A stretch of 64,000 nucleotides of DNA from Streptomyces sp. APSN-46.1 (lineage in GTDB: Bacteria; Actinomycetota; Actinomycetes; Streptomycetales; Streptomycetaceae). Position numbers and translations under genes: made by a program. The stretch covers positions 62,001 through 126,000 of the forward strand of contig NZ_JALGRF010000006.1 of assembly GCF_022815725.1 (NCBI RefSeq), given 5' to 3'. Within the stretch, counting starts at the first letter, position 1; every line of letters starts with the position of its first letter. Below are positions 7,462-16,050 of the stretch, piece after piece. The notes under the pieces were generated by a model that was not told the DNA's origin, did not search any database, and saw only the letters and a program-made list of their open reading frames with translations.

Positions 7462-7809
7462 ATGTTGCTGAGGCTGAACATCGCGGACAACCGCCCCCTG
7501 CACGAGCAAGTGGCCGGCGCCATCCGGCGGGCCATCGCCGGGGGGGAGTGCGGGCCCGGTGACCGGTTGCCGCCCGCGCGGGAGTTGTCGTTGGCGCTCG
7601 GCGTCAACGCGAACACCGTCCTACGGGGGCTGCGCGCGCTGCGCGACGAAGGGCTGCTGGAGTTCCGGCGCGGCCGGGGCGTGACCGTGGCCGGTGGGGC
7701 GGACGGCCGGTCGGCGCTGCTGGAGCGGGTGCGGGAGCTGGTGGCCGATGCGGCGCACCTGGGATACAGCAAGGGCGATCTCATAGAGATGATCAAGGAG
7801 GCGCGGTGA
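7462..7809 (+). CDS. GntR-family regulator, YtrA subfamily
   Basis: A 115-residue protein with an N-terminal GntR winged helix (PLHEQVAGAIRRAIAGGECGPGDRLPPARELSLALGVNANTVLRGLRALRDEGLLEFRRGRGVTV, about residues 12-78) and a short helical tail, the size and layout of the YtrA subgroup. These repress the operon they head, often encoding membrane or ABC transport proteins. It overlaps the following DUF1648 gene by 4 bp, so they are co-translated. A -10-like TAGCTT at 7446-7451 lies so close to ATG 7462 that the mRNA would be nearly leaderless. Its operon partner has been destroyed by a transposon. Confidence 0.87.
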   Translation: MLLRLNIADNRPLHEQVAGAIRRAIAGGECGPGDRLPPARELSLALGVNANTVLRGLRALRDEGLLEFRRGRGVTVAGGADGRSALLERVRELVADAAHLGYSKGDLIEMIKEAR

Positions 7810-8507
7810 ACGACCGCAACGACCGTAGTGGCTTAAGTGGTGGCTTAAGTGGTGGCTTGAAGGGTGGGGGTTCGTGGGGGGTGGCCGCGTGGGCGGCCGG
7901 GGTCCTCGCTCTGCTGGTGGTGTTGCCGTTGGCGGCGCGCCGGGGGCTGAGGGAGCGGCTGGCGACGCACTGGGGCGGCTCGGGGGAGCCTGATGGGTCG
8001 CTGCCGTTGTGGGCGACGGTGGTGGTGCCGGTCGTGATCTGGGCGGTGCTCGTCGCGGGCGCCGTCTTCTGGCGGGCGGCGCGGGGGTGGAGTGTCGTGG
8101 TGCTGGCCTCGGGCGGCGTGCTGCTGGCCGGGGAGCAGGTGTCGATCGTCCGGGCGAACCTCTCTTACGCGGACTGGCGCGACGCGGACTCGGTGACCGT
8201 CGGGGCCGTGGTGACGGTCGCCGCGGCGCTGGCGGCCGGTCTCGCGGCGGCTCGGGCCGGTCACCGGCCTTGGGCGGCGTCGGCGTCGGGGTCGGCCGGC
8301 GAGGGGCCGCGGATGGACATTCCCGCAGGTGAGCGGCGGGTGTGGCTCGCCCGTACGGCGAACCCGTGGCTGAGTCTGATCGCCGCCGTCGCCGGGGTGG
8401 TCGGGTTGGCCGCACTGCTCATCGGCCTCAGCGGCCTGACGGAAACGATGTGGATGCTGATCGTGCCGCTCGCGTGGCCGGTGCGGCGCTGGGCGGCGGC
8501 GGACATC
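7806..8507 (+). pseudogene. DUF1648-type membrane protein, 5' part, split by Tn3 element
   Basis: The first 234 codons of a membrane protein co-translated with the GntR regulator (overlap 7806-7809). It has several transmembrane segments and the DUF1648 signature L-A-T-H-W-G-G-S-G-E-P-D-G-S near residues 55-70. At 8507 the frame runs into the transposon's left end and stops after two extra codons. The remaining 69 codons lie at 16056-16265 in the same frame once the element and one ACATC copy are removed, giving an original protein of about 303 residues. A truncated product could still be made. Confidence 0.9.
8503..8507 (+). repeat. Target-site duplication, left copy (ACATC)
   Basis: The 5 bp directly outside the left inverted repeat equal those directly outside the right one (16051-16055). 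A 5-bp duplication is the Tn3-family hallmark. Confidence 0.93.
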
Positions 8508-8562
8508 GGGGTGTGACCGAGATACGCGCCAAAGGGGCAATGGGATGATCTTGAAGCCCTGA
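8508..8562 (+). repeat. Left terminal inverted repeat
   Basis: Starts GGGGTGTGACCGAGATACGC and matches the reverse complement of 15996-16050 at 54 of 55 positions (T/C difference at position 34). Tn3-family ends are usually near 38 bp, so identity extending to 55 bp is long; the inner bases may serve host-factor or promoter functions. Confidence 0.95.
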
Positions 8563-8573
8563 TCTGCTCGGAT

Positions 8574-9683
8574 TTACGTGCGGCGGCGTGCAGCGGGGTC
8601 GCGTTCGGCGACGTGCCGGGCGACCGAGTCGACGCCGGGGCGGGCGTATCTCTCCAGGGAGCGGACGGAGGCGTGGCGGGAGCGGGCCAGCAGCATCGGG
8701 GTCGAGGTGCCGTCCTCGGCGTCGTGTGTCAGAGCGCTGTGCCGGAGCCGGTGCAGGGTCCAGCCGTCCAAGTCTTCAATGTCCTCGGGCGAGGCGAGCG
8801 GGTTGGCCAGCAGCCGGGTGTTCTCCTCGAAGATTTCTTCAGCTCGGCGGTAGGAGAGCCGGCCCCGACCGGTCTCCGGGCACACGTCCAGCGTCGGCGT
8901 TCCGGCCGGGGCCTTGCGGTCGGTGAGGAACAGCGGGCCGCGGGTGCGGCGGGCGATGAGCCGGGGCAGGAGCTGGGCGGTGCCGGACTGCCAGTGAATC
9001 CACTCGGTCGCTCCGCCCTTGGCGGTGATCTTCCCACGCTTGTCCTGCGGGTACAGGTCTTCCACATTGAGGCACAGCACCTCGTCGGCCCGTGCGGCGG
9101 ACTCGTAGAGCATCTTCCACTGCGTCTTCTCCCGCAGCGCGACGTCGAGGCGCCACAGGGCGGCGATCTGGTTCTCCGCGAGAGCCTTGGTGCGGTCGGG
9201 CGGTGCCGGCCGCCGCTCGATGCCGATCGTGGGATCGCCTTCGATCCAGCCTTGGCGCTGCCACCAGCCGATCGCCTTCCGGGCGATGGACAGTTCACGG
9301 TTGACGGTGTCGGCGTCCATCTCGTCCGCCCGCGCGGCGGCCAGCTCGGCCAAGACTTCCGGCAGCGCCGGGTCGTCGATCGAGGTGATGGGGAAGACGG
9401 GCGGTTTCGCGCCTCGTCGGGCGGGCCCGGTCGGCGCGGGTTCTCCGGTGAGCATCCATCCCCACGTCGTGAGGGAGATCCGGTAGATCCGGGCGGAGGA
9501 CTTCGCGATGCCCGCGCCGGTGAGGTAGCGCTCGACCGCCGCGGTGTACGACGCGGGTGGGGCGGACAGAGGTACGACCCGAGCGCGCGGCAACCGAAGT
9601 GCGCCCCCGCTCCCGAGATCGGTCACTGGTTCGATCGTCACGCCGTCCCACCCTTCCGGCACTGCCGCAGTAAATGCGTACAC
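8574..9683 (-). CDS. Tyrosine recombinase, probable cointegrate resolvase
   Basis: A 369-residue phage-integrase-type recombinase. An N-terminal SAM-like core-binding domain lies at about residues 45-145. The catalytic domain shows Arg198 (SAARADE), a probable Lys222, the H311-x-x-R314 box (HRLRHSALTH), His337 and the nucleophile Tyr346 (LERYARPG). In Tn3-family elements that lack a serine resolvase, such an enzyme (TnpI type) separates cointegrates at an internal site. A palindromic core-like site lies 59 bp upstream of the GTG at 9683. The exact start is uncertain; a later one is possible because the first 40 residues look poorly conserved. Confidence 0.82.
   Translation of the reverse strand: MYAFTAAVPEGWDGVTIEPVTDLGSGGALRLPRARVVPLSAPPASYTAAVERYLTGAGIAKSSARIYRISLTTWGWMLTGEPAPTGPARRGAKPPVFPITSIDDPALPEVLAELAAARADEMDADTVNRELSIARKAIGWWQRQGWIEGDPTIGIERRPAPPDRTKALAENQIAALWRLDVALREKTQWKMLYESAARADEVLCLNVEDLYPQDKRGKITAKGGATEWIHWQSGTAQLLPRLIARRTRGPLFLTDRKAPAGTPTLDVCPETGRGRLSYRRAEEIFEENTRLLANPLASPEDIEDLDGWTLHRLRHSALTHDAEDGTSTPMLLARSRHASVRSLERYARPGVDSVARHVAERDPAARRRT
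9664..9675 (+). repeat. Direct repeat of recombination-site arm
   Basis: GCCGCAGTAAAT is repeated at 9742-9753, 78 bp away. It overlaps the 5' end of the recombinase gene and could be an accessory binding site for that enzyme. Confidence 0.5.
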
Positions 9684-9742
9684 CTCGCCCCGGCGGCCGG
9701 AATGGCCCGCCGCAGGTCGCGGTGATCACGGTAGGGGCTCCG

Positions 9743-9769
9743 CCGCAGTAAATCCGGCATTTACTGCGG
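9743..9769. other. Candidate recombination core site
   Basis: A perfect 11-bp inverted repeat, CCGCAGTAAAT (9743-9753) and ATTTACTGCGG (9759-9769), surrounds a 5-bp centre CCGGC. Short inverted arms around a small spacer are the layout of tyrosine-recombinase core sites, and the position between the recombinase and passenger genes fits an internal resolution site. It overlaps the stop codon of the WYL gene. Function is inferred. Confidence 0.6.
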
Positions 9770-10735
9770 TAGTTCTTCCGGTTTCCGCTGGGCGGCTGCG
9801 GTGAGCTGGGCGGCCAGATTCTTGAGCGCCTGCCGCAGTTCGTCGGGATGGTGGATGGTGAAGGGCCACTCCAGGGAGGCGAGCAGGTGGGCCATGCCGT
9901 CCAGCCGTTCTGCCCGTGCGTGCATGAGAACGCCGGTGGGCTGGGCGGTGAGGGTCACCGCTGAGCGAGGCAGCCGGCGAGCGATCTCATCGAGGGGGCC
10001 ATGGATCGTCACCTCGACCTGCCAGCGGTAGGGCCCCTGAGCGAGGGTCGAGGTCAGGTGGGCGACGGGGTCGAAGCCGTCGGGTGCGGTGAAGCTGTCG
10101 GCTCGGGGGGTGACGGAGGTGATGCGGTCGATGCGGAAGGTGCGCAAGCTGTCGCGGAGGTGGTCGTGGCCGACGACGTACCAGCGGCCGGTGTGGAAGA
10201 CCACGCCGTAAGGGTCGATGTCGCGTTCGGTGTGTTCCTGGCGCCAGGACTGGTGGCTGATGGCGACGGTCGTGCGGGCGCGGGAGGCCTGGGCCAGTGC
10301 CAGCAGGACGCCGGTTCCGGGTGCCTGCCCGATTACGGCGTGGGCGGTGAAGGACAGGGTCTCCCACATGGCGGCGAGCGGTTCGCGCAGGGCGTGCGGG
10401 AGCACCCGCTCGATCTTGGCCAAGGCACCGGCATTGGCCGGCGCGGCGGTGCCCATGCCCAGACGTTCTGCCGCGAGCAGGCCAAGGACGACGGCGAGGG
10501 CCTCGTCATTGGTGAGGACCAGAGGTGGCATGCGGTAGCCGCGGGCCAGTCGGTAGCCGCCGTAGCGGCCGCGTTCGGCCTCCACGGGGATGCCCAAGTC
10601 GCGTAGGTGGGCCGTGTAGCGGCGCACGGTGCGGACGTCGGTGTCCAGGCGGTCGGCCAGCTCCGTCCCGGTGAGCCGGGCGTTGGACTGGAGGAGTTCC
10701 AGCAGGGTCAGCACACGGGTGAGGGGATGCGACAT
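9761..10735 (-). CDS. YafY-like transcriptional regulator with WYL domain
   Basis: A 324-residue regulator. Residues 1-65 form a DeoR-type winged helix (LTRVLTLLELLQSNARLTGTELADRLDTDVRTVRRYTAHLRDLGIPVEAERGRYGGYRL). The middle holds a WYL domain, with the motif as GRWYVVGHD near residues 178-186, and a WCX-like C-terminus follows. WYL proteins sense nucleic acids or small ligands and often control DNA-damage or defence genes. It is transposon cargo, divergent from the hydrolase/AlkZ-like pair with a 79-bp shared promoter gap, so it probably controls them. The RBS ahead of ATG 10735 is weak. Confidence 0.85.
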   Translation of the reverse strand: MSHPLTRVLTLLELLQSNARLTGTELADRLDTDVRTVRRYTAHLRDLGIPVEAERGRYGGYRLARGYRMPPLVLTNDEALAVVLGLLAAERLGMGTAAPANAGALAKIERVLPHALREPLAAMWETLSFTAHAVIGQAPGTGVLLALAQASRARTTVAISHQSWRQEHTERDIDPYGVVFHTGRWYVVGHDHLRDSLRTFRIDRITSVTPRADSFTAPDGFDPVAHLTSTLAQGPYRWQVEVTIHGPLDEIARRLPRSAVTLTAQPTGVLMHARAERLDGMAHLLASLEWPFTIHHPDELRQALKNLAAQLTAAAQRKPEELPQ

Positions 10736-10814
10736 GGATCACTCGGCATTTCAGGGCGGATTCTGTCCTGTATCGACTTTACGCTCCCCGCAGCACCTAC
10801 TTCTGGGAGATCAC
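10736..10814. promoter_or_regulatory. Divergent promoter gap between WYL regulator and cargo operon
   Basis: This 79-bp gap separates divergent starts at 10735 (minus) and 10815 (plus) and must hold both promoters unless transcription enters from outside. No clear palindrome or strong -10/-35 pair was found by eye. GGGAG at 10805-10809 is the ribosome binding site of the hydrolase gene. Confidence 0.5.
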
Positions 10815-11540
10815 ATGGCCACCTTCGTACTCGTTCCCGGCGCCTGGCTCGGGGCGTGGGCCTGGGAAGACACCGCCCGCGCTCTGCAGGAGCGCGGCCA
10901 CACGGCGCTGCCGCTGACCCTGACCGGCCTGGCCGAACACGCCGACCAGGTCGGCCCCCAGACAGGCCTGGACACGCACATCGCGGACATCACGGGATTC
11001 GTCGAGCGGAACGATCTGCGCGACGTCACGCTGGTCGCCCACAGCTACGCGGCTGCCCCGGTAACCGGGGCAGCCGGACGTCTCGGCGACCGCCTGGAGC
11101 GCGTGATCTACGTGGACAGCGCCCCGTTCGCCGCAGGCATGTGCATGCTCGACCTCATGCCACCGCAGGCAGCGGACCAGCTGCGCCAGCAGGTCGACGC
11201 TGGGTGGCGGCTACCGATGCCGCCCTTTGAGGTCCTGGGCTTGTCCAGCAGCCTCGACGGGCTCGATGAGGGCCAGCGGAACGCTCTGCGCACCCGGGCC
11301 ACCCCTCAGCCGTTCGGCACTTTCACCCAGCGTCTCGCCGGCCCGGCCGAGCCCGGTCCCGGTGTGGACCGTGTCCTGATCGCCTGCCGTGACTTCACGG
11401 GACTGCTGGATGCCGGGGTGCCGATGCTGGCCTACCTGAACCAGCCGCCGTGGCGGCGCTTCGACCTGCTCACCGGGCACTGGCCAATGCTGTCCGCGCC
11501 CGCCGAACTCGCCCGCGTCCTCGACAAGGCCGTCTCCTGA
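10815..11540 (+). CDS. Alpha/beta hydrolase (transposon cargo)
   Basis: A 241-residue alpha/beta-hydrolase-fold protein of the salicylate-esterase/hydroxynitrile-lyase-like type. It begins with the family's F-V-L-V-P-G-A-W-L-G-A-W-x-W block. The nucleophile elbow is AHSYA (Ser77), and the catalytic His is likely in LLTGHWPM near the C-terminus; the acid is not obvious. The elbow has Ala where most relatives have Gly. The substrate is unknown. ATG 10815 has GGGAG 5 nt upstream. It is followed after 26 bp by the AlkZ-like gene, so the two probably form one transcript under the divergent WYL regulator. Confidence 0.78.
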   Translation: MATFVLVPGAWLGAWAWEDTARALQERGHTALPLTLTGLAEHADQVGPQTGLDTHIADITGFVERNDLRDVTLVAHSYAAAPVTGAAGRLGDRLERVIYVDSAPFAAGMCMLDLMPPQAADQLRQQVDAGWRLPMPPFEVLGLSSSLDGLDEGQRNALRTRATPQPFGTFTQRLAGPAEPGPGVDRVLIACRDFTGLLDAGVPMLAYLNQPPWRRFDLLTGHWPMLSAPAELARVLDKAVS

Positions 11541-11566
11541 CCGCGCCGGCCGAGAGGCACAGCCCG

Positions 11567-12643
11567 ATGCCTGACCACGAGAGCATCCGCAGGCTGCGGG
11601 CCTGTGCGCAGGCCCTGGCCGGCGGAGCATGCGAGGCCTCTGCCGTGACGGTCGTCCGACGGGTCTTCGCCATCCAGGCCCAGGACGCCACGGCCGCCGA
11701 CCTGGGCATCCGGGTACGCGGCCGGGACATCACCGCCCAGGCCATCCGCACGGCATACGAGAAAGAGCGGTGCATCGTCCGCAACTGGTACATGCGCGGC
11801 ACCCTGCACACCATCCCCAGCGACGACGCCCGCTGGGTGTTGCAGTTGCTGTCCCCGCGTATCCTTGCCGCAACCAGCCGCCGCTACCAGCAGCTGGGCC
11901 TGGGCGATGATCTGCGCCAGCGCGCCGACCATCTCATCCGGCATGCTCTTGCCGCGCACGGCCCACTCACCCGGGCCGAGCTGACCGAGCGCCTTACCAC
12001 CCTCGGTATTCCGCCGGACGGGCAGGCGCCGTTCTACCTGATCCGCCACGCGGCACTCACCGGCATCCTCTGCCACGGTCCGCAGCGCGCCGGTGAGGCC
12101 ACGTATGTGCTGCTCGACGACTGGCTGCCTCCCACCGGGCGCTTCCGGTGGGAGGGCGACGATGCTCTCGCCGAGCTGGCCCGCCGGTACCTGGCCGCGC
12201 ACGCCCCCGCCACCTTGGAGGACTTCGCCGCCTGGTCCGGACTGCCGATCACCTGGGCCCGCAGGGCCTGGAAAATGCTGGCGGAATCCCGCGTGATCAC
12301 CGAGTACGGCGCATTGACCATGCTCGCCGGGCGGGTGAAAGAACTCCCACGCTCGTCTGACACCCCGGACGTTCGCATGCTGCCCGCCTACGACAACTAC
12401 CTGATCGGCTACCACACCCGCGAGGCGTCCGTCCCCGCTCTCCACCAGGCCCGCGTCTGGCCAGGAGGCGGCCTCATCCGCCCCACCGTCATCGCCGACG
12501 GCCTGGCCATCGCCACCTGGACCCGTGGCCCCGGCTCGCGCTCCATCCAGGTGGATGCGTTCGAACCTGTCCCGCCTCAGATCGAGCAGGGTATCGACAT
12601 GGAAAAGGAGGCCGTCGTCGGCTTCCTGCGGCCCACCACATAG
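11567..12643 (+). CDS. AlkZ-like winged-helix DNA glycosylase (HTH_42 family)
   Basis: A 358-residue protein of the 'winged helix DNA-binding domain-containing' HTH_42 (AlkZ/YcaQ) family. It carries the catalytic-type Q-x-Q motif at residues 37-39 (FAIQAQDA), the W-Y-M-R-G-T-L-H segment typical of the family near residues 78-85, and the LPAYDNYLIGY block near residue 275. Characterised members excise bulky alkylated bases or unhook interstrand crosslinks, and several give self-resistance in producers of DNA-alkylating antibiotics. Here it is transposon cargo, co-oriented with a hydrolase. Activity is inferred from the motif; some family members lack glycosylase function. Confidence 0.8.
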   Translation: MPDHESIRRLRACAQALAGGACEASAVTVVRRVFAIQAQDATAADLGIRVRGRDITAQAIRTAYEKERCIVRNWYMRGTLHTIPSDDARWVLQLLSPRILAATSRRYQQLGLGDDLRQRADHLIRHALAAHGPLTRAELTERLTTLGIPPDGQAPFYLIRHAALTGILCHGPQRAGEATYVLLDDWLPPTGRFRWEGDDALAELARRYLAAHAPATLEDFAAWSGLPITWARRAWKMLAESRVITEYGALTMLAGRVKELPRSSDTPDVRMLPAYDNYLIGYHTREASVPALHQARVWPGGGLIRPTVIADGLAIATWTRGPGSRSIQVDAFEPVPPQIEQGIDMEKEAVVGFLRPTT

Positions 12644-12695
12644 CCGACCCGCATCCCGATCCCAAAAGGGCGGCCGCATAGGCGAGAACGTTGGG

Positions 12696-15600
12696 TCAAG
12701 CGGCCTGACCGAGGCCGGCGGCGATCAGACCCTGCTCACGGAGCGGGGTGAAGTCGACGTCAAGCTTCGGGTCGTACGCTTCCGGCTGGATGCCGACTTC
12801 GTGGGTGCTGTACTCGCCGAACCGGTTGATGTGTTCGGTCAGATACGGCGAGATGTGGGCCAGGTCCTCGGGGTCGATCTCCCAGCCTTCTTCCAGCAGC
12901 TGGCGGATGATCTCGGCGATGTCCAGGGTGTTGTGGAAGATCACCGTGTTCGTGAGCAGGGCGTTGAACTTCATCGCCTTCTCCTGCTCTACGGGGTCGT
13001 TGTCGGCGATGACGCCGCGGTTGCCGAAGCCGACCCACTGGGAGAACCGGTTGAACGACTCCACCTTGTTCGTCGCCGCGGTCACCCGCCGCCGCAGCGG
13101 CGCATCGGAGAGGTAGCGCAGCAGCTGCACGGTGCGGATGACGCGGCCGACCTCGCGGAAGGCCGCGTAGGTGGCGTTCTTTCGCGACCCGGAACGCAGC
13201 CGCTTGAGCAGCGTGGAGGAGGAGATCGTGCCCTCGCGTACGGAGACGGCCACCCGCATCAGGTGGCGGAACTGGGACTCGATCAGGTCGAAGTCGATTG
13301 TGTTCTTGCCCGGCTCCCCGAACAGGGCGTCGATGTGTACGTACTCGCTCTGCTTGGAGGGCCGGTAGAAGGTCAGTTCCTTCCAGTTCCTGATCCTGGG
13401 CATCAGGTCGAAGCCCAGGAGGTGGGCGAGCGCAAAGACAGGGAAGCTCTGGCCCTGCGTATCCGCGTGCACCGTGGTCGGCTGCACCTCGGAGGTGTTC
13501 TTCAGCAGGCCCTCGATGATGTAGACGGCCTCCCACACGCCGCACGGGATGAAGTGCGTGAACAGCGCGATGTAGGTGTCTGAGACGTGGTGGTAGGCGA
13601 TGCCGCCCGGCTTGCCGTACCTGACGCTCGTCTCGGAGAGCAGGTTGTCGAGATAGGTGTCCATGTGGGTGCCGTCCGCCGCCACCGCGGTTCCGTCGCC
13701 CCACGCCTGCGAGATGTCCAGGCGGGCGTGCGCGTTCACCAGGTCGGCGACCGCCTCGTTCAGCAGCACGATCGAGAAGTGCTTGTTGGCGACGTACGAC
13801 AGCTCGTGCCCGCTCACGCCGGGGATGTGCCGGGCGGCCTCGTACGGGCCCATGTTGGTGCCCTTGACGAACGTGACGATCACGTAGCGGCCCAGGGGGT
13901 CGGTGAGCTTGGGTTCGTTGCCCGAGGCCGGGCCGAAACGGCGCCACCAGTCCACCCAGTACGCGGTCCGGGCCACGATCCCCATCAGGGAACGCTCCGG
14001 CATCCTCGCCTTGATCTCCTGCTCCAGGCGCTTCGCCGAGGGCCGCTGGCCGTCAGCCCGGAACGCCTTCAGCGACGGGACGCCCGTCTCCGGATCGATC
14101 ACCAGGCCCTCGTTCTCCGGGTACCCGGCGTCCGCCGCCGCGGCGGCGCCTCGCAGCTTGTCCTCCAGCTGCCGGCGGAAGAACTTCGCGTCGAACTCTG
14201 CGCTCTCGCCCGCCTCGGCGAGGCCGACCTCCACCAGGTAGGACCCCAGCGTCTCCTGGACGGCCTCCCAGGCCAGCAGCTGCTCGGACCAGTCGGCGTA
14301 CTCCTCCGAGCCGACCACCGCGACGTCGCCGGTGCGCAGTTCCTCGGCGAGCGCGGTGAAGACCATCGCCTCGAAGTGCTTGCGGACGAACTGCCCGGGC
14401 CGGGTCTTGTCGAGGACGGCCTTGCGCCAATTCTGGGTGGCGAAGGAGATGTCGACCTCCTTGCCCTCCTCGTTGAAGGCGGTGATGTACTCGCCGCGGG
14501 CCGCCTGGTGCCGCTGGGCGTGCGCGAGGGCATCCAGCACCCGGCTGTCCTCGCTCGTCGCAGTGAACTTCAGCTTGTCGTTGTCGGCCAGGTCGAACAT
14601 CACCGCCCGGTCCCGGCCGATCTGCCCGTGCAGCAGCACTTCCCAGAAGTTGCCGTGATGGGCGGAGACCTTCTCGATCTGCTCGTACTGCTTCGCGAAC
14701 CCTCCGAAGCCCTCCACCGCGCGGGTGACCGCGCCGAACCCGCCGGCCTGCACCACCTGGGCCTTCACCAGGGCGAGGACTGCCGGGGAGACCCTTCCCT
14801 CCAGCCGCGTCGCGACCTCGTCCACCGACGCCTCCTCGTCCAGGCCCTCAAGGGCTTGGCGGACCTCGGCGGTCATGGTCGCGGCCCTCGTGAGCGCCTC
14901 CTGGGCCGGGCCGCCCTCGTCGATGTGCTTGAGCACCGTGCGGTAGTTCCCGATCAGGGCCTCGACGATCTCCCGCTCGGCGAGCCGGATCTCCTCCAGC
15001 TCCGCCTTGGCCTTCTTGATCTTCGTCGCCACGCGCTTGCAGAACATCGTCGCCAGGTCGTCCCGCACCCGCATACGCGCCTTGTGCGTCAGAGCCGCGA
15101 CCAGCGCAATGCGCTTGACAGGGGCGAAGTCCCGCAGCTCCGAGGCGTCCGCCGCGTCCGCTTCTCCGGCGAAGTCGGTGATCTTCCCTGCGGCGACTCC
15201 GTCCATCCACACGTCGGTGTCGCCGAGCTCGTCCAGCCATTCCAGACGCTTGGTCAGGTTCTTGAAGTGCGACCAGGTCGGGCCCTTGGCGGGCTTCTTC
15301 AGCCGGTTGAACAGCGTTGTCCCGTCGCTGTCGCGCTCCTCCAGCAGTCGCATGAGCCCCGCCCGCTGAGCAGCGCTCATGCGATCGTGGATACCCGCGC
15401 AGATCGAGGCGTTCACCTCGGTGCGGATCTTCGACGCCAGCTTGTCGAAGGTCGAGAACCCCGGCAGCTCCAGCCCGGCCTCCACCACCTTCTCCAGCGC
15501 GATGTTGATCAGATCCGCCGGGCGATTCTTCGCCGCGGCCTCCTTGCGGATCGACTGCTCGACGATCCCCCGGGCCTTGGCCTGGTCGAACGTCACGCCG

Positions 15601-15917
15601 GCCTGCTTGCGGACCAGGCCCCGGTGATGCTTGGCGGTCCGCTCCGCCCGGTACACCGGCAGCGTGCCCTCCGGCAGCTCCACCGCACGCCGGACGAAGT
15701 CCACCACCATCTCCGGGACGTCCTCCAGCGCCGGGAAACACCCCATGCGCCGGTACGACTTCAGCATCAGCAGCAGCGCCAGCAGATGCTCATCACAGTC
15801 CGTGGCATCGGACGCCCACTCCAACTCATCGCGGCTCGGGGAGAAGAACAGATGCAGCTCATGCGCGGTGATCAGCCGCTTGAACCGTGGATACGCGGTC
15901 CGTTCAATCGATGTCAC
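12696..15917 (-). CDS. tnpA: Tn3-family transposase TnpA
   Basis: A roughly 1,073-residue transposase, slightly longer than typical (about 960-1,020). The N-terminal DUF4158-like region (residues about 1-170) binds the inverted repeats. The C-terminal DDE_Tnp_Tn3 domain shows the catalytic acids: Asp near 741 (QAWGDGTAVAADGTH), Asp near 819 (TVHADTQGQS) and Glu near 954 (NKVESFNRF). GTG 15917 is preferred because a GGGTGGG precedes it and the protein then begins with the usual short lead into R-T-A-Y-P-R-F-K. The gene starts 79 bp inside the right end and reads inward. No frameshift or missing motif was seen. Confidence 0.95.
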   Translation of the reverse strand: MTSIERTAYPRFKRLITAHELHLFFSPSRDELEWASDATDCDEHLLALLLMLKSYRRMGCFPALEDVPEMVVDFVRRAVELPEGTLPVYRAERTAKHHRGLVRKQAGVTFDQAKARGIVEQSIRKEAAAKNRPADLINIALEKVVEAGLELPGFSTFDKLASKIRTEVNASICAGIHDRMSAAQRAGLMRLLEERDSDGTTLFNRLKKPAKGPTWSHFKNLTKRLEWLDELGDTDVWMDGVAAGKITDFAGEADAADASELRDFAPVKRIALVAALTHKARMRVRDDLATMFCKRVATKIKKAKAELEEIRLAEREIVEALIGNYRTVLKHIDEGGPAQEALTRAATMTAEVRQALEGLDEEASVDEVATRLEGRVSPAVLALVKAQVVQAGGFGAVTRAVEGFGGFAKQYEQIEKVSAHHGNFWEVLLHGQIGRDRAVMFDLADNDKLKFTATSEDSRVLDALAHAQRHQAARGEYITAFNEEGKEVDISFATQNWRKAVLDKTRPGQFVRKHFEAMVFTALAEELRTGDVAVVGSEEYADWSEQLLAWEAVQETLGSYLVEVGLAEAGESAEFDAKFFRRQLEDKLRGAAAAADAGYPENEGLVIDPETGVPSLKAFRADGQRPSAKRLEQEIKARMPERSLMGIVARTAYWVDWWRRFGPASGNEPKLTDPLGRYVIVTFVKGTNMGPYEAARHIPGVSGHELSYVANKHFSIVLLNEAVADLVNAHARLDISQAWGDGTAVAADGTHMDTYLDNLLSETSVRYGKPGGIAYHHVSDTYIALFTHFIPCGVWEAVYIIEGLLKNTSEVQPTTVHADTQGQSFPVFALAHLLGFDLMPRIRNWKELTFYRPSKQSEYVHIDALFGEPGKNTIDFDLIESQFRHLMRVAVSVREGTISSSTLLKRLRSGSRKNATYAAFREVGRVIRTVQLLRYLSDAPLRRRVTAATNKVESFNRFSQWVGFGNRGVIADNDPVEQEKAMKFNALLTNTVIFHNTLDIAEIIRQLLEEGWEIDPEDLAHISPYLTEHINRFGEYSTHEVGIQPEAYDPKLDVDFTPLREQGLIAAGLGQAA

Positions 15918-15995
15918 AACCCACCCCAGGCCCCAGACGACGCGCAACATCACCACCAACGACACTGGGCCGAATGGGTGACGGGCGACGAACGC

Positions 15996-16050
15996 TCAGG
16001 GCTTCAAGATCATCCCGTTGCCCCTTTGGCGCGTATCTCGGTCACACCCC
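15996..16050 (-). repeat. Right terminal inverted repeat
   Basis: The reverse complement equals 8508-8562 except for one base. It ends exactly at 16050, followed by the duplicated ACATC. Confidence 0.95.

Larger units (their letters stand above)
8508..16050. mobile_element. Complete Tn3-family transposon, 7,543 bp
   Basis: The element is bounded by terminal inverted repeats that begin GGGG and match over 55 bp with a single mismatch, and is flanked by a 5-bp duplication. From left to right it holds a tyrosine recombinase (minus), a palindromic core-like site, a WYL regulator (minus), a hydrolase and an AlkZ-like protein (plus), and a Tn3 transposase (minus) that starts just inside the right end. 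All reading frames are intact, so the element may still be mobile. Removing it and one ACATC copy restores a continuous DUF1648 frame, which proves the boundaries to the base. Composition is as GC-rich as the host, pointing to exchange among actinobacteria. Confidence 0.95.

Noticed and set aside
9664..9769. Chromosomal attachment (att) site of an integrative element
   Set aside because: The Tn3 ends, target duplication and transposase explain the insertion. The palindrome lies inside the element, so an internal resolution site fits better than att.
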